Shown: positions 45,577 to 58,822 of the stretch, in pieces | Layout of the letters: every line of letters starts with the position of its first letter | How positions within the stretch are numbered: the first letter of the stretch is position 1 | Assembly (NCBI RefSeq): GCF_003265705.1 | Contig: NW_020312828.1 | Span: 52,005,627 to 52,069,626, forward strand | Source: Callorhinus ursinus | Taxonomy: Eukaryota > Chordata > Mammalia > Carnivora > Otariidae | Length of the DNA stretch: 64,000 bases | Direction: 5' to 3' | Made by a program: the position numbers and the translations under genes | The notes under the pieces: model-generated | The model's database searches: none | What the model saw: only the letters and a program-made list of their open reading frames with translations | Told to the model about the DNA's origin: nothing

Positions 45577-46748
45577 ATATTTTTTTTCATTGAGATAGAA
45601 CTGACCTATAATATTATATTAGGTTCAGGTGTACAACACAATGATTCAGTATTTTTACATACTATGATATGATCATCACAATAAGTCTAGTTAACATCCA
45701 GAACCACACAAAACGTTTTCTTGTGATGAGAACTTTTAAGATCTACTCTCTTAGCAACTTTCAAATATACAACAGTATTATCGACTATATTTACCACACT
45801 GTACATTATATCCCCAGGATTTATTTTATAATGTGGAAGTTTGTACCTTTTGACCCACTTCACCCGTTTTGCTCACCTCATCCCTTCGTTCCCCTCTGGC
45901 AACCAACAATCTGTTCCCTGCGTCTTTGAGTTCTGTGCTACTGTTTTTATTTGTTTTAGATTCCACATACAAATGAAATCATATGCTTTTCTTCTCTCCG
46001 TCTTGCTTCACTTAGCATAATGCCTCCAGGATCCATCTATGTTATTGCAAATGACAGGATGTCCTTTTTATGGCTGAATAATACTCCATCGTGTGTGTAT
46101 ATTATATATAATATATATATCATGTCTTAGGTACTGTAAATGCTGCAGTGAACATAGGAGTGCAGATATCTTTTTGAGATAGTGTTTTTGTTTCCTTTGG
46201 ATAAATATTTAGAAGTAGAATTGCTAGATCATATGGTTGTTCTGTTTCTAATTTTTTGAGAAATCGCCATACTCTTTTTCCATAGTGGCTATCCCAATTT
46301 TCATTTCTACCAATAGTGCACAAGTGTTCTTTTTTCTCCACATCTTTGGCAACAGTTGTTATTTCTTGTTTTTTTTTTTTTTGATACTAGCCATTCTGAC
46401 TGGTGTGAGGTGGTATCTCATTGTGTTTTTCATTTGCATTTCACTGATGATTAGTAATGTTGAGGATCTTGTCACATACCTGTTAGCCATCTGTATGTCT
46501 TTAGAGAACCATCTATTCAGATCCTCTGTTCATTTTTCAAATTGGGTTGTTTTCCTGCTATTGAATTGTCAGACTTCTTTATATATTTTGGATATTAACC
46601 CCTTGTCAGATATATTATTTGCACATTTTTTTCCCATTCAGTACACTGTCTTTTCATTTTGCTGGTTTCTTTTGCTATGCAGAAGCTTTTTAGTTTGATG
46701 CAGTTCCATTCATTTACTTTTGCTTTTGTTGCCATTGCTTTTGGCGTC
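45577..46748 (-). mobile_element. 5'-truncated L1, antisense
   Basis: T-run, CATTGAGATAGAACTGACC, TTCAGGTGTACAACACAATG, CATTATATCCCCAGG, CTCTGGCAACCAAC (3' UTR), then antisense ORF2 with ATGGCTGAATAATACTCCATC and TGACTGGTGTGAGGTGGTATC. Candidate 9-bp duplication TAAATATTT at 45568-45576 and 46749-46757. Frames 45669-45929 (+), 46120-46341 (-) and 46285-46698 (+) are all inside it. Confidence 0.93.
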
Positions 46749-46757
46749 TAAATATTT

Positions 46758-48062
46758 CACTGATTTGAGTAAAAATGGAGTGAATCCTAATCATGAAAGT
46801 GGAGCTGTCATATTTACATTTATCCAAACTTGACTACATGTGTTCAGTATACAAAAAAATGTCATTTATCTATTACAGTATGGACATGATATATTAGCTA
46901 ATTACTTTATCTTTATTTGGTGCACACCAAAACAAAAACAAAACAATTCAAATCCATGCTGGAGAGAGAGAGTGTACAAAATCACATAATGTAGTATATG
47001 GTGATTTAAAGGGTTATTGAGGATAATGTTGACAACATGGAGTTTTCTCCTTATGCAGTTATTTGAAAGCATAACCCATGTTAGAGGTGATTTTATTGTG
47101 ATGTTAATGTAAATCGTTTTCTATGAGTTAGGTTAATTTTTGCATAATCTATGATAATTCATAGACTTGTGCCAACATGCTACATTCTGCCAAAAGCTTT
47201 AACTAGTATAGAACTGAATGTTTTTTATGGTGATTTTCTGTATTTCTATATTTCCTAGCTTGTTCATATTTATGTGGTTTGCAACTTACTCATATATTAC
47301 ATTCAGGTGCATATACAGACGTTGTTATAAATGGTAGTTACTGCTCCCCCAACCCCAGGAACTACAATGTACCTGAAATATTTATACATTCATAATGAAA
47401 ACAACACAATACCAACTTGAAAGTGAATTGCCCTAGATGATTCATAAAGGAGATAAATATACCCACAGTCATGCTTTGAAAGCCTTGAAAGAAATGTGCC
47501 ATCAAAATGTCAATATGTTTTCACTTAAAAAGAAAAAAGTTCCCTCTGGAAACTGGTTTACATAGGATTTGGAGTTAACATTCCAGTTTTTCAACTGATT
47601 GAAACCATTGGCTATTTTATTTACCAATGTTCTTTGGACTTATTACCATCTGCTGTTTATTGTTAGGGCATGCAAAATTCCTGGGATTGTATATCCTCCA
47701 GCAGATTTCTTTGTTATGGTCCATTTTTGTAGACTGTTAGTTCAATTTTTCTTGGTAGCTCCAGTATTTCTTTACTAAAATATGTGTTTTGGTGTAGTTC
47801 TTCCATGACCTGAACGACAAATTCCTATTTTCCAAAAGAAATAACAAAGCAAATGTAAATTATAATAGCTTAACTTATTCTGACCCTGTTAACATTTCAC
47901 TTTTTTTTTTTTTGCTTTCAATAACTACATATGTTTTCCTTCTTATTTTCATTTGTTCCCTGAACTAAAATCATTTAACTTAGGTTGTTACCTAAGGTAT
48001 GGTTAAGCAGTACTTCATTCCACTAGCCCATTAAATAAAGCTCTCTCTGATCTACTGCTTAC
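46758..48062. other. Unique AT-rich DNA
   Basis: No exon or recognised repeat over 1.3 kb. Confidence 0.5.
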
Positions 48063-48499
48063 TGTAATGGTTGATTGTGTCCCCCTTCTCCCAACTTCTC
48101 CACAAGAAAAAAAGGTATTGGAGTCTCTCAACCCTCAGTATCTCAGAACGTTACCTTTGGAGCTAGGGTCCCTTTAGAGGTAATCAAGTTAAAATGAGAT
48201 CATTAGAATGAGTGCTAATGCAATATGACATGTGTCCTTATAAAGAGGGGAAATTGGGAAACAGACACACACACAGGAGAATACCATGTGAAGATTGGAG
48301 TTATGTTGATATAAGCCAAGGTACTACCAGAAACTAAAAGAAAGGCCTGCACAGATTTTTCTTTAGCACCCCCAGAGGGAACGTGACTGCTGATACCTTG
48401 GTTCCAGATTCCTAACCTCCAGAACAGTGAGACTATACATTTCCTTCAAGTCACTCAGTATGTGGTAATTTGCTACAGCAGCCCTAGCAAACTAATACA
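48063..48499 (+). mobile_element. MLT1-type MaLR LTR, solo
   Basis: Starts TGTAATGGTTGATTGTGTCC. Contains GGTAATCAAGTTAAAATGAG, GTCCTTATAAAGAGG and CTAACCTCCAGAACAGTGAG. Ends TGGTAATTTGCTACAGCAG and ACTAATACA. Near 5-bp duplication CTTAC (48058-48062) against TTTAC (48500-48504). Confidence 0.88.
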
Positions 48500-48504
48500 T
48501 TTAC

Positions 48505-49759
48505 TCACTAATCTTGTTGATCATTCTATTTCTTCATGTTCCCTCCTGTGTTCCCAAAGTTTCCCAATTCCTTGGCTTTTTTTTTTTTCATTGCTATTCC
48601 TTTATAATATGCTGCCCTTCTCTCACACTCATATATTCAAAATTTACCTTTCATTTAAGGTCCCGCTGTGCAAATGCCAGATTGTTTATGAGAATTACAT
48701 GAACAATTAACCTCTCTTATAATTAAAGGTATTTCCTCCCCAGTGTCCCATTTTGAGATCTTTAGTTAAATTCCAAAGGGCTAGCAGATTGTCTTTGCAT
48801 CACTATAGTAGATGTCTAGGGCCACGTATTCTGGGAAGGCTTGTTAAATGAGTTATTGGAAGGAGACTTGAGATATGCACATGAAAACTGCTAGAAGCAG
48901 GTGCGGTGCTTGGGGGCAGGTGCTAAGAAGTCCACATTTATGGGGAACATGAGTAGTACATGGGAAAATTCTCCCTATCTAACCCAAGCTCTGTTAGTTT
49001 CTGCACATTCCTCCAATGGCCCTAAGGAAATTTTTTCTTCATTACACTTATCCTGGTTCTTCCCAGGCAGCAAAACTGCTGCAAAAATATTCTCCTATAT
49101 TTTATTCTGGTTCATTTTCATTTACTATGTAGCCTTTAATATAAAATTGATTTGGGGTGTAGAGTGACCTAATTTTCTTCTACAAGTCAATTTTTTCTTT
49201 TACCACATATTAAAATTTTACATATGCCAGAAGCATATTCTTCTATTGATTGATTTTGGGGGCTAATTTTATATTATTTTAATTATTTTAACTCCATAAT
49301 AAATCTGAATATTGTGCAAGGCACATCCCTTTGATTACCTTTTTATTTATAGAACACATATTAACAAGATGCTTACTACTCCAGGTAAATTGAAATACAT
49401 CTTTATCTTTGAGTTTAACATAAAATTTTATTATACAAAAATGATACCTCTACAGTATTTGGCATTATCATTATTTAATGTGAATTTTCATTCTTTAGCA
49501 AAGTTTCATAATTTTATTCACTCAAAATATTTCTTTTTGAGGTTACTTATAATTCCCATTATTATATTTCCTCCATTAAGTTAGGACTATAAATGATTAT
49601 TCACTTGGGAATAGTCCATTTTATTCAGATTCTTTACTGAGGTAAAGTTTCAATTAGTAGGATTTTTGTCCATTTTTTAAAAAATTTTAAGTACAGAATT
49701 ATTGAAATAAGAATGTCTTCTTTTTTTATATTTTGTTACATCAGTGTTTTCTGATTTGT
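48505..49759. other. Unique AT-rich DNA
   Basis: No exon or recognised repeat. Frames 48462-48710, 48901-49167 and 49312-49584 (+) have no domain. Confidence 0.45.
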
Positions 49760-50300
49760 TTGTTATTGTAATTGGTTAGAACTTCTAAAAACAAGAAATA
49801 ATAATGATCAGAGTCTGCATCCTTGCTGGTTTCTGTTTGAATGGGAATTTCTTTTACCTATCACATCAAACATGAATGGGTGTGAGATTTTTCATCCATT
49901 GTCTCTTCAGTGTCTTCTGAGATGATTATACAGTTTTTCTTATGCAATTTGTTTTGATGTCTTTTAAAAGTTAATAAACTTTAAATCCTTCTTGCATTTC
50001 AGATGAAATCTAACAGCATTTTATAGAATTCACAAATAAAATATTCAAGAAAATGTCTCCCATGAAGCTTTGAAGGAATTAACTGATAAGAATATATCAA
50101 AGCCTTTATGTGAAGCAATTTTTTAATATTAAAAAATTTTTCCTTTTTAATGTTTTGGGCTTTGACATTGGGTCAATCTTGATAACTTATATTAGCAAAT
50201 CTGCCTTTCTAGTCTCACTATAATTTCTAATTTTAATCTTGTTTTATCACTTTTCTTCATTGAATAGAACTTTGTTACTAATGTTTACATATCTAAATTT
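49760..50300 (-). mobile_element. Very old L1/HAL1-like fragment, antisense
   Basis: GTCTGCATCCTTGCTGGTTTC and ACATCAAACATGAATGGGTGTG resemble antisense L1 ORF2 in a degenerate form, with the same order of phrases as 52600-52780. Assignment is tentative. Confidence 0.45.
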
Positions 50301-53300
50301 GTACAAATATATGTATTTGCTGCTTCTGTTAATATTGATTTGTATTTTTTTCCCTATTCTTTTTTCCTTCTGAACTCTTTTGCATTTTACTATTATTATT
50401 TTAATTTTTTCATTGAGATAGAGTTGACATAAAACAACATATTAGTTTTAGGTGTGCAATATAATGATTCAGTATTTGCACATACTGCAAAAGGATCACC
50501 ACAGTAGGTTTAGTGAACATCCATTACCACACATTGTTATAAACATTTTTTCTTATGATGAGAGCTTTTAAGATTCTCTTAGCAACTTTCAAATATACAA
50601 CAGAGTATTATTAATTGTAGTAACCATGCTGTACATTACATCCCCAGGACTTATATATTTTATAGCTAGAAGTTTCTACCTTTTCACCCCCTTTTCCCAT
50701 TTCATCCACCCCCATGTCCTGCCTCTGGCAACCACCATTATCTTTTCTGTATCTAGAAGCTTGCTTGCTTTCTCTCTTTCTCTCTTTATATTCTACTTAT
50801 TCTTTCTTTATATTCCACATGTGAGATCATATGGTATTTGTCTTTTTCCATCTGACTTATCTCACTTAGCATAATATCCTGAAGGTCCATCCATATTGTT
50901 ACAAATGGCGAGACTTCCTTCCTTTTATAACTGAGTAATATTCCATCATGTATATATACAAAAATTTTTTATCCATTCATCTGTGGATGAACATTTAGGC
51001 TGTTTCCATGTTTTGGTTATTGTAAATAACACTGCAATGAACATGGAGTTGCAGATGTCTTTTCAAGTGAGTGTATTCATTTCCTTTGGATGAATACCCA
51101 AAAGTGGAATTGCTGGATCATATGGTGGTTCTATTTTTAACTTCTGTACGGCTGCACCAATTTATATTTCCATTTACAGTGGACAAGGATACCCTTTTCT
51201 CCATATCCTTGCCAATACTTTTTAGTTCTTGTCTTTTTGATAATAGCCATTCTAATAGCTATGAGGTGATATCTCATTGTGATTTTGATTTTTGTTTCTC
51301 TGATGATTAGTGATGGTGAGCACCTTTTCATGTACCTGTTGGCCATCTGTATGTCTAGTTTGGAAAATATTTGTTCTGGTCCTCTGCCTATTTTTTAATC
51401 AGATTTTTTTTTTTTTACTAAGTTGAATGAGTTTTTATATAATTTGGATATTAACCCTTTATCAGATACAGGATTTGCAAATATTTTCTCCCACTTGGTA
51501 GGTTGCCTTTTCTTTTGTTGACCATTTCCTTTGCAGTACAGAAGTTTTTAAATTTTATATAGCCCCAATTCTGAATTTTGCTTTTGTTGCCCTTGCTTTT
51601 GGTGTCAAATACAAAAAATATATATATATTGCCAATATCGATTGCGAGGAGCTTACTGCCTGTGTTTTCTTCTGGGAGTTTTATTGTTTCAGGTCTTATG
51701 TTCAAGTCTTTCACTCATTTTGAGTTAATTTTTGTGTATGGTATAAGATAGTGGTCAAGTTTCATTCTTTAGCAGATCACTATTCAGTTTTCCCAACACC
51801 ATTTATTAAAGAGACTGCCCATTCCCCGTTGTATATTCTTGGCTTCCTTTGTCCTAAATTAATTGACCATGTATTCATGGGTTTATTTCTGGGGTCTGTA
51901 TTCTGTTCCATTGATCTGTGTATCTGTTTTTATGCCAGATCAAACTGTTTTAATTATTATGGCTTTGTAATATATTTGATATCAGGAAGTGCAATGCCTC
52001 TAGATTTGCTGTTCTTTTTCTAGGTGATTTTCACTATTTGGAGTCAGGCTTTTGTGGTTCCATACAAATTTTAGGATTGTTTTATTTCTGTGAAACATAC
52101 CATTGGAATTTTGATTGCATTGAATCTGTAAATTGGTTTGGGTAGTATGGAAGTTTTAACCATATTAATTCTTCCAGTCCATGAGCACAAAATAGCTTTC
52201 CATTTATTTGTGTCGTCTTTAGTTTTTTTCATGAAGATCTTAGAGATTTCTTTGTATAGCTTTTTCACCATCCTGGCTCAATTTCTTCCTAGGTATTTTC
52301 CTCTTTTTGATGCAATTATAAAGAGATTGTGTTCTTAATTTCTCTTTATCATAGTTTGTAATCAGTGTACAGAAATGCAATACATTTTTGTATATTGATT
52401 TTGTATCCTGAAACTTTACTGAATATATTTATTTATTAGTCCTAACAGTATTTTTGGTGGAGTTTTGGGTTTTCTATATATAATGTCCTGTCATCTGCAA
52501 ATAGTGACAATTTTAATTCTTCCTTCCCAACTTGGATGCCTTTATTTTTCTTGCCTAATTGCCCCAGGTAGGACTTCTAATACTATGTTGAATAAAAGTG
52601 GCAGGAATCAGCATCCTTGTCTTGTTACTGATCTTAGAGGAAAATTTTCATCATTGAGTGTAATATTAGCTGAGGGCTTCTCATATATGGCCTTTATTAT
52701 GTTGAGTTATAGTCCCTCTATTCCCACTCTGTTGAGAGTTTTTGTCATGAATAGATGTTGAATTTTGTCAAATGCTTTCTCTACACATGTTAAAATGATT
52801 GTATGATTTTTATCCTTCATTTTGTTAATGTGGTGTATCACATTGATTTATGGATGTTGAGTCATCCTAGAATCCCTGGAATAAATCCCACTTGATAATA
52901 GTATATGATGATCTTAACATATTGTTGAATTTGGTTTGCTAATAATTTTGTAGAGGATTTTTGCATTTATATTCAACAAGGATATTGTCTGTAATTTTCT
53001 CGTGGTATTCTTGTCTGGTTTTGGTATCAGAGTAATTCTGGCCTTGTAAAAATAGTTTGGAAGTGTTCCTCCTCTTTTTATTTATTTATTTTTTTGAAAG
53101 AGTTTGAGAAGGATTTGTATTAAGTCTTCTTTAAACGTTTGGTAGAATTCACCAGTGAAGCTCTCTAGTCTGGAAGCTTGGTCCTGACCTTTTGTTTGTT
53201 GGGAGGTTTTTACTACTCATTCAGTCTTCTTACTACTAATTGATGTGTTCAGATTTTCTATTTCTACATGATTCAATCTCTGTTGGTTTTATCTTTCTAG

Positions 53301-53860
53301 GGATTTAGCCATTTCTTCTAGGTTGTCTGACTTGGTGTATAATTGTTCTTAGAAGTCTATTATGGTTCTGTGTGTTTCTGTAATATTAATTATAATGTCT
53401 CCTCCATTTCTGATTTTATTTCAGTCTTCTCTTTTTTTCTTGGCAAATCTATCTAAAGGTTTGTCAATTTTATTTATCTTTCTGAAAAAGTAGCTCTTAG
53501 TATCGTTGATCTTCTCTATTTTTTGGGCTTTATTTCATTTATTTTCTTTGATCTTTGTTATTTCCTTTCTTTACTAGCTTTGGCCTTCATTTGTTCTTTT
53601 TTTTTAATTCCTTGAAGTGTAAAGTTGGGTTGTTTGGGATTTTTTTGTTTGTTTCTTTTTTGTTTGTTTCTTGATGTAGGCTTTTATTATGATGAAATTC
53701 TTAGAACTTTTGCTGCATCCTGTAAGTTTTGATATGTTGTATTTCCATTTTCATTGTCTCAAGACATTTTTTAATATCTCTTTTGGTCTTTTCTTTGACC
53801 CATGGGTTGTCCAGTAGTATGTTGTTTAATCTTCATATATTTGTGAAAAACTTTTACTTT

Positions 53861-54049
53861 TTTTTTTTTGAAGATTTTATTTATTTGACAGAGACACAGC
53901 GAGAGAGGGAACACAAGCAGGGGGAGTAGGAGAGGGAGAAGCAGGCCTCCTGCAGAGTAGGGAGCCCAATGTAGGGCTAAATCCCATGACCCTGAGATCA
54001 TGACCTGAGCCGAAGGCAGATGCTTAACGACTGAGCCACCCAGGTGCCC
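53861..54049 (-). mobile_element. can-SINE inside the L1
   Basis: T9, GAAGATTTTATTTATTTGAC, ACAGCGAGAGAGGGAACAC, GGGAGCCCAATGTAGGGC, and a head ending GAGCCACCCAGGTGCCC. Duplication TGAAAAACTTTTACTTTT (53843-53860) against TGAAAATATTTTACTTTT (54050-54067), two mismatches. Confidence 0.96.
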
Positions 54050-55128
54050 TGAAAATATTTTACTTTTATTGTTGTAATTGATTTCTAATTTCATACCACT
54101 GTGGTCAGAAAGGTGCTTAATAGGATTTCAGTCTTTTTAAATTAATACTTATTTTGCAGCCCAACATAAGCTTGATATATGCTTGAGAAGAATGTGCATT
54201 CCATTGTTTCAGGATACAGTGTTCTGTATTTTTCTCTTAAGTCCATCTGAAACAACCTGTCATTTGAGGCCAATGTTACTTTATTGATGTTCTGTCTGGA
54301 TGATCTATCCATTGGTGAAAGTGAGGTATTAAAGTTCCCTACTATTACTGTATTGCTGCCTATTTCTTTCTATAGGTCTGTTAATATTTGCTTTCTCTAT
54401 TGTGGTGTTCCTATGTTGGGTACATAAGTACTTTAAAATGTTACATCCTCTTGTTGGATTGACCTCTTGATCATTATGTAATGACCTTCTTTGTGTCTTA
54501 TTAGAGTCTATCTTAAAGTCTATTTCATCTGATATAAGTATAGCTGCCCCTGCTTTCTTTTGGTTTTCCTTTTACATGGAATATCATTTCCCATCTCTTC
54601 AGTTTCAGTCTGTAGGTATCCTGTATCTGAAGTGTGTCTCCTGGGCAGCATGTAGATGGGTCTTGTTTTTATCCATTCAGCAATTCTAAGTCCTTTTGAT
54701 ATGGGAAACAAGGGCAAAAGAGAATATTAAATTTCTTCACTGCCTACAGCCCATTGACAAGTCCTTGAAACAGGCAGAGTGACATTCCTCTAGGAACTCA
54801 GCTGCCTGGATGTTAATACTTTGCTAAGGGCAAATGGCAATCTTGGTTTAACTTTATTCCAACCCCCCAGGATCCTGTAAGTCTACTTTAACATATAAAA
54901 ATTCCTTTGGAAACTTCCTTTTATCTCTCTCCCCCAAGATATATGTTGGCAATCATCCCCCAAGAATATGGACCATTGATATACATCTGAAGGGTCTCAT
55001 GACTAAGGTTTTATTAGACAGCAATAAATGACCTTTTCCTAAAAACAGCCCCCTCAAGGTCCTGGAAAACTTGTTTCCAAAATACCTTGGAGGTTTGTGC
55101 TGTCCCTAACACCCTCACAACTTGAAAG

Positions 55129-55136
55129 TATATAAT
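55129..55136 (+). promoter_or_regulatory. TATA box of the solo LTR
   Basis: TATATAAT, 61 bp upstream of the AATAAA signal, in the position expected for the U3/R promoter of a class I LTR. Activity unknown. Confidence 0.6.
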
Positions 55137-55196
55137 CCCAACTCCTCACAACCCCAGTGCAGCTTTTTCTGCCCAAACGTCCTGTTTGCATGCTTT

Positions 55197-55202
55197 AATA
55201 AA
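55197..55202 (+). promoter_or_regulatory. Polyadenylation signal of the solo LTR
   Basis: AATAAA in CTTTAATAAAACCACC, followed by TTTTGCACTGAAGACATC, typical for the R region of gammaretrovirus-like LTRs. Confidence 0.75.
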
Positions 55203-55945
55203 ACCACCATTTTGCACTGAAGACATCTCAAGAATTCTTACTTGGCCATCTGGCTCTGAACCCCAACATTTCCTACATCACTTTGATTGCAAAATTTAGC
55301 TCATTTACATTTAGTAATTATTGATAGGTATGTACTTTTTGCCATTTTGTTAATTGATTTCTGGCTGTTTTGTAGTTCCTGTTTCTTCTCTTGGTCTTTT
55401 CATTATGATTTGATGATATACTATAGAGGTATGCTTAGATGCTTCCCTCTTTGTCTTTTGTGTATCTGTAATAAATTTTTGCCTTGTGGTTATCATGAGG
55501 CTTACATAAAACACCTTATATTTATAACAGTCAATTTTAAGATGTTAGGAACTTAAATTTGAATGCATTCTAAGCTGCTTTACATAATTACCCCCCCCAC
55601 ATATTATGTTTTTGATGTCACAATTTACAAGTTTTTATTTGGTGTATCCATTAACAAAATTATTGTAGTTATAGTTGTTTTTACTACTTTTTTCTTTTAA
55701 CCCTCATACTAGATTTATAAATGATTAACTGACCACCTTTTACAACTGTCATGTATTTTGAATTTTACTATATATTTTATCCTTATCATTGAGATTTATA
55801 CTTTCATAAGTTTTCCAGTTACTAATCAGTGCTCTTTAACTTCAGCTTAAAGAGATCTCTTTAACAATTTTTTGTAAGGCTGGCTTATGATGATAAACTC
55901 TTTTAGCTTTTGCTTTTCTGGAAAAGTGTCTCTCCTTCAGTTCTT

Positions 55946-56142
55946 TTTTTTTTAAGATTTTATTTATTTATTTGAGAGAGAGAGAGAATGAGAGATAGAG
56001 AGCACGAGAGGGAAGAGGGTCAGAGGGAGAAGCAGACTCCCTGCTGAGCAGGGAGCCCGACGCGGGACTCTATCCTGGGACTCCAGGATCATGACCCGAG
56101 CCGAAGGCAGCCGCTTAACCGACTGAGCCACCCAGGTGCCCC
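55946..56142 (-). mobile_element. can-SINE at the 5' part of the L1
   Basis: T-run, AAGATTTTATTTATTTATT, (GA)n, GGGAGCCCGACGCGGGACTC, and a head ending GAGCCACCCAGGTGCCCC. Duplication TCTCCTTCAGTTCTT (55931-55945) against TGTCCTTCAATTCTT (56143-56157), two mismatches. Confidence 0.96.
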
Positions 56143-56162
56143 TGTCCTTCAATTCTTAATGA

Positions 56163-56979
56163 CAAGTCTTACCCTTTCTTTTTATAAATACTTAGATGTA
56201 AGTCTTTTTTAGTTCCATTTCTTTTAAATAGTTAATAAAATTTAGGATAGAAAATTACCTATTACTATTGTTTATCGTTCTATATGTTTTGATATATAGT
56301 ATTTTTATTACTCTATAAATTATCCACAGATGTTTTAGATGTTCTCTTTGTATATATTATGGGTAGATAATTGATTTTTAGTTTCTGTGGTTAGGATATG
56401 TTTGTTTTTGATTGTGTGTTTTAAAATTTAAACTTTTTACATTATGGAGAATTATAGATTTTAAGTTTATTGTTTAAAGTTAAGAAGGTGGCATCCTCTA
56501 ATATGTAACTACAGGACTCTGATTTTAGCTCAAGGACTATGTAGGAATTACTGAGTAGATATACCATTCTAAGTCATGAGGACATGAGAATTTTGAAATG
56601 ACAGTCACTTTGACTTATGAATCTGACCAAAGTTCTGTTTCAATCTTCATGATTATCTTAAGTGATTACATAGTATTTTCCCAGCTAAAAAAAAAAAAAA
56701 TTAATAAGGTTAAAGAGGTGATCAATTTCAGTTAAATGTCCCTGGCCAAAATATGAAAATGTTTCTTTCCTTTGCAGCATGAGAAACTAGTCACATTATC
56801 TTCATTTAACTTTATTTAAGATAAAAATCTCTTCTTCCTCTTTTATGTTTGTGTACTTGATCTGCCAAAAGTGGAAAGTTCTGTTAAGATCTCCCACCAT
56901 TTTAGCAATTTCTATTTGTCCTTTCTGTTTGTTTCTGTATACGTATGAGTGTCTGTCTGAACCTCAGAGAAAAAGTGTG
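56163..56979. other. Unique AT-rich DNA
   Basis: No exon or recognised repeat. A14 run near 56687. Confidence 0.45.
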
Positions 56980-57835
56980 AGTGATCACATACCTCAATAC
57001 CCAGTGCAGAATTACTGATGGTCCTGCAATGCCCCTCTTTTCTTTTGAAATACGTTTATTCTTTTTCACCCTCATTCTCTATTCCACCTACCTCCCACTC
57101 CCCAACACACATTCAGGTAAGAAACCTTTTTAACTGGTTTGACAGATGTCTTTCTGTTTGTATATATGCTTATGAGATATATAGTATAATGTGCATATGT
57201 TATTTAATTTTCCTAAAATTTCCTAAAGCAGTACTGTACACTATATCTTCAACTGTTTTTCGCTTTTTTTTTTTTCACAAAGTACTATGCTGATATGACT
57301 ATCAATTTTGCTGTGTATGTTGCTTTTCAAATCTGCTTGGTACTCCAAACTAGTATTTATGTATTCATCACATTTATCCATTTATCCTCTCAATAATGGG
57401 CACCCAGATTACATTCAACTCCATACAGCCAATCTGAACAAATTTTCTTATATACTTCCCCTAATTTACTTCTTTGGTATAAAAAGACAAGAGAAAGATT
57501 TTCAGAAGGAAACATATCAATCAATGTAGATGGTAATCAGATGGTAATTTAACTAGATAGTATCAGATTTCTCACAAGGGTTGCAATCTGCATTTCCACC
57601 AGCGAGGCATGAAGATTCCCATCCCTCTTAGCCAGCCAGCACTTGGCATTATTCAACTTTCTAATTGTTGACTGTCTGAAAACTATAAAATGATACCTCA
57701 TTTAAATTTGCATTTCTGATTATTAGTTTGAGCATGTATTCAAACATTGAGACCTTTTAAATTTCCTTTTGCTTGCTTTTAGTCTTTGCCTGTTCAGTAT
57801 TGCTATTCTTCCATTGTCTTGTTTGTTTGAAAAGT
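56980..57835 (-). mobile_element. Very old L1/HAL1 fragment, antisense
   Basis: TTGCAATCTGCATTTCCACC, ATGATACCTCATTTAAATTTG, GCATTTCTGATTATTAG and TATCCATTTATCCTCTCAATAATG are degenerate antisense L1 3' ORF2 phrases. Strong divergence. Confidence 0.6.
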
Positions 57836-57852
57836 TTCCTTTCCAGTCTGGG

Positions 57853-58181
57853 CCAGAGGTCAGCAAAACTTGGTATGCAGGCCAAATCTGATATGCTTCC
57901 TGTTCTCATATAGCCAAAAGGCTAAAAATGGTGTTTATTTTTTAAATGATCAGGGGAAACTGAAGAGAAGAATAATATTCAGTGACACGTGAATATGATA
58001 TGAAATCTAATTTTACTGTCCATAAATAAAGTTGTATTGAACATAGCCTCATTTATTTACACATTGCATATTGCTGGCTTTATGCTACAATGGCAGAGTT
58101 GAGTAGTTCAAACAATATATGACACCCAAAGCCTAAAATATTTACTAGCTGTTCCTTTACAGAAAAAGTTTTCTGACCTCT
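57853..58181. mobile_element. hAT-type DNA transposon remnant (329 bp)
   Basis: CAGAGGTCAGCAAAACTTGG at the left and AAAAAGTTTTCTGACCTCT at the right form terminal inverted repeats. Inside are AAAATGGTGTTTATT, AAATAAAGTTGTATTGAAC and CCTAAAATATTTACTAGC. A possible 8-bp duplication AGTCTGGG (57845-57852) against AGTCTGAA (58182-58189), as expected for hAT. Non-autonomous; orientation not fixed. Confidence 0.75.
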
Positions 58182-58189
58182 AGTCTGAA

Positions 58190-58822
58190 AAAATGTTTCT
58201 GATTGATTTCAGGCATTGTAAATTCCATCTCTCAGTCTATACTCTATTTAGACTTTATGCTCTCCAATCAATAGCCACTATTTTTATATATCATATTGGT
58301 TTTAAAAATGTTTTTTGTCTGCTACTCTGTGCTTTTAAGGTTATGTGTAAAAAGCTCATTTCCTCTTCTATACACAGATATTTTCTCACATTATCTATAA
58401 TTAGTTTTACTTTACTTTGACATTTTTGTGTCTTAGAAAACATGATTCTATCTTTGCTAATTAATAAGATAAATTTTAGTTTTTCTCCATAGTGAACCAA
58501 TTTCCCCCAAACCATCTAATAAACAACCTGTTCTTTCCATTTAGTACATAAATATGTAGTGCCATCTTTCTTGTATATTAAGTTTTTATATGTTCATGGG
58601 TCTGTCTCCAAACTTTCTCTTTTGATTCATCAGCCCATTTATTTATTTATTAGTTATTGTAATAACTGAAAGAGCAAGTGTTGATCTTTGCTTTTTTAGT
58701 ATATGTCACTTTAGTTACTTGCACACTTCTCTTTTGTCCATGCAAATATCAAATAGGCTTTTTTATACTCCAGATGGATATTTTTTTATTCAATTGAGGT
58801 AATAGATTAAATTGGGAAAAAC
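58190..58822. other. Unique AT-rich DNA
   Basis: No exon or recognised repeat. The frames 58193-58420 (+) and 58291-58515 (-) are unsupported. Confidence 0.4.

Larger units (their letters stand above)
54697..55280 (+). mobile_element. Solo ERV LTR (584 bp) inside the L1, 4-bp duplication
   Basis: Begins TGATATGGGAAACAAGGGC and ends CCCAACATTTCCTACATCA, so it has TG...CA ends. An exact 4-bp duplication CTTT at 54693-54696 and 55281-55284 interrupts a continuous L1 phrase. A TATA box (55129-55136), AATAAA (55197-55202), and a U5 with CTCAAGAATTCTTACTTGGC give the gammaretrovirus-like (class I) order U3-R-U5. No internal viral genes are left, so it is the product of LTR-LTR recombination. Antisense to the host L1. 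Confidence 0.88.
50398..56160 (-). mobile_element. Long antisense L1 interrupted by two SINEs and an LTR
   Basis: 3' UTR module at 50398-50830 (CATTGAGATAGAGTTGACAT, TTACATCCCCAGG), then antisense ORF2 through 54690: GTGGATGAACATTTAGGC, CTTTTGGTGTCAAATAC, CATTGATCTGTGTATC, TCCTGTCATCTGCAAATAG, CATCCTTGTCTTGTTACTG, TAGTATTGTTTGA-type phrases, GTGTCTCCTGGGCAGCATG. It resumes after the LTR at 55285 (GATTGCAAAATTTAGCTC) to the SINE near 55945. ORF2 is full of stops. About 4.8 kb of L1 remain after removing inserts. No 5' UTR seen. Confidence 0.9.

Noticed and set aside
46285..46698. 137-codon plus-strand hydrophobic frame
   Set aside because: Lies on the non-coding strand of an antisense L1; the hydrophobic look comes from T-rich codons.
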